A DNA stretch of 6,512 nt, from positions 1 to 6,512 of the forward strand of contig DAOVWV010000096.1 in assembly GCA_030636485.1 (NCBI GenBank), given 5' to 3'. The notes beneath the pieces were generated by a model, which saw only the letters and a program-made list of their open reading frames with translations, ran no database searches and was not told the DNA's origin. Shown here one piece after another: positions 6,106 through 6,512 of this stretch. This DNA comes from Methyloprofundus sp. Its GTDB lineage: Bacteria; Pseudomonadota; Gammaproteobacteria; Methylococcales; Methylomonadaceae. The position numbers and the translations under genes are program-made. Each line of letters begins with the position of its first letter. Positions within the stretch are counted from its first letter, which is position 1.

Positions 6106-6512
6106 AAAGTCATTATCAATTGCTGATTATTGGCGCGGGCCCTGCGGGTCTTGCCGCGGCAGTCACCGCCTCAAAGCAAGGTATCAGTTGTGCTTTACTG
6201 GATGAACAACCTGCTTTAGGGGGACAAATTTATCGCTCCATTGAAACCGTGCCTGAACAGCGTGCACAGATTTTAGGGGCAGAATATCAGCGTGGCAAGG
6301 GTTTAGCGGCCGCTTTTCGTGAGTGCGAGGCAGATTATTTTCCTGATACCAAGGTCTGGTCATTGAACAGTGAGCGGGAAGTGGGAGTACTGCATAAAGA
6401 TAAGAGCAGAATAATCCGTGCAGATCAAATCATTGTGGCCAGTGGTGCAATGGAAAGACCCGTGCCATTTCCTGGTTGGACATTGCCCGGCGTTATGCAG
6501 GCGGGAGCTGGG
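6102..6512 (+). CDS. HcnB-like FAD/NAD(P)-binding oxidoreductase subunit (3' end cut by window edge)
   Basis: An open frame of 137 codons runs to the right edge. It starts at GTG 6102 with GGAGAGG just upstream and overlaps the iron-sulfur gene by 4 nt. The FAD-binding GxGxxG (GAGPAG, 11-16) is at the N-terminus, and DEQPALGGQIYRS follows at the end of the second strand, as usual in the family. Near the edge ASGAMERPVPFPGWTLPGVMQAGA is close to the HcnB / opine- and amino-acid-dehydrogenase alpha-subunit signature (about 113-136). Full-length relatives run to about 450-480 residues and often carry a C-terminal BFD-like [2Fe-2S] region, which cannot be seen here. It likely works with the iron-sulfur protein and a DAO-family catalytic subunit, for hydrogen cyanide formation from glycine or for oxidation of another amino acid, amine or opine; sequence alone does not decide. 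Confidence 0.9.
   Translation, partial: MKSHYQLLIIGAGPAGLAAAVTASKQGISCALLDEQPALGGQIYRSIETVPEQRAQILGAEYQRGKGLAAAFRECEADYFPDTKVWSLNSEREVGVLHKDKSRIIRADQIIVASGAMERPVPFPGWTLPGVMQAGAG

Noticed and set aside
6014..6205. Plus-strand open frame of 63 codons
   Set aside because: It crosses the end of the iron-sulfur gene and the start of the HcnB-like gene in another frame; both real genes have clear motifs.
1..6512. Search by eye for tRNA, rRNA, CRISPR arrays, insertion-sequence ends and long direct repeats
   Set aside because: None seen; the only substantial internal repeat is the short barrel-gene relic.

Overview
The window looks like chromosomal DNA from a fairly AT-rich gammaproteobacterium, probably aquatic or marine. 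The evidence is a Gram-negative outer-membrane barrel with a signal peptide and terminal Phe, a membrane-bound GGDEF/EAL protein, and strong AGGAGG-type ribosome sites. I cannot name the genus.

Left half (1-3873, minus strand): a compact operon read right to left. It encodes a small PstS-like periplasmic protein (3409-3873), a 424-residue outer-membrane beta-barrel (2166-3440) and a membrane-anchored PAS-GGDEF-EAL protein (1-2162) whose EAL domain runs off the left edge. The first two genes overlap by 32 nt and the last two are 3 nt apart. The layout suggests a periplasmic or outer-membrane input feeding cyclic-di-GMP turnover; that link is inferred.

Middle (3874-4751): a non-coding stretch carries the operon's likely promoter and a short relic (about 3996-4064, minus) of the C-terminus of a second barrel gene related to the intact one. 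Then comes a small secreted protein of unknown function (4221-4559, plus). The gap after it contains an FNR/ANR-like box at -41.5 of a strong-looking promoter, followed about 30 nt later by an intrinsic terminator. This could be an oxygen-responsive small RNA or an attenuated leader.

Right part (4752-6512, plus): a tight three-gene run encodes an ornithine cyclodeaminase/mu-crystallin-family protein, an HcnA-like [2Fe-2S] protein and the N-terminus of an HcnB-like FAD protein cut by the right edge. Together they look like parts of a hydrogen-cyanide-synthase-type or related multi-subunit amino-acid/amine/opine oxidoreductase. A catalytic DAO-family (HcnC-like) subunit may follow outside the window.
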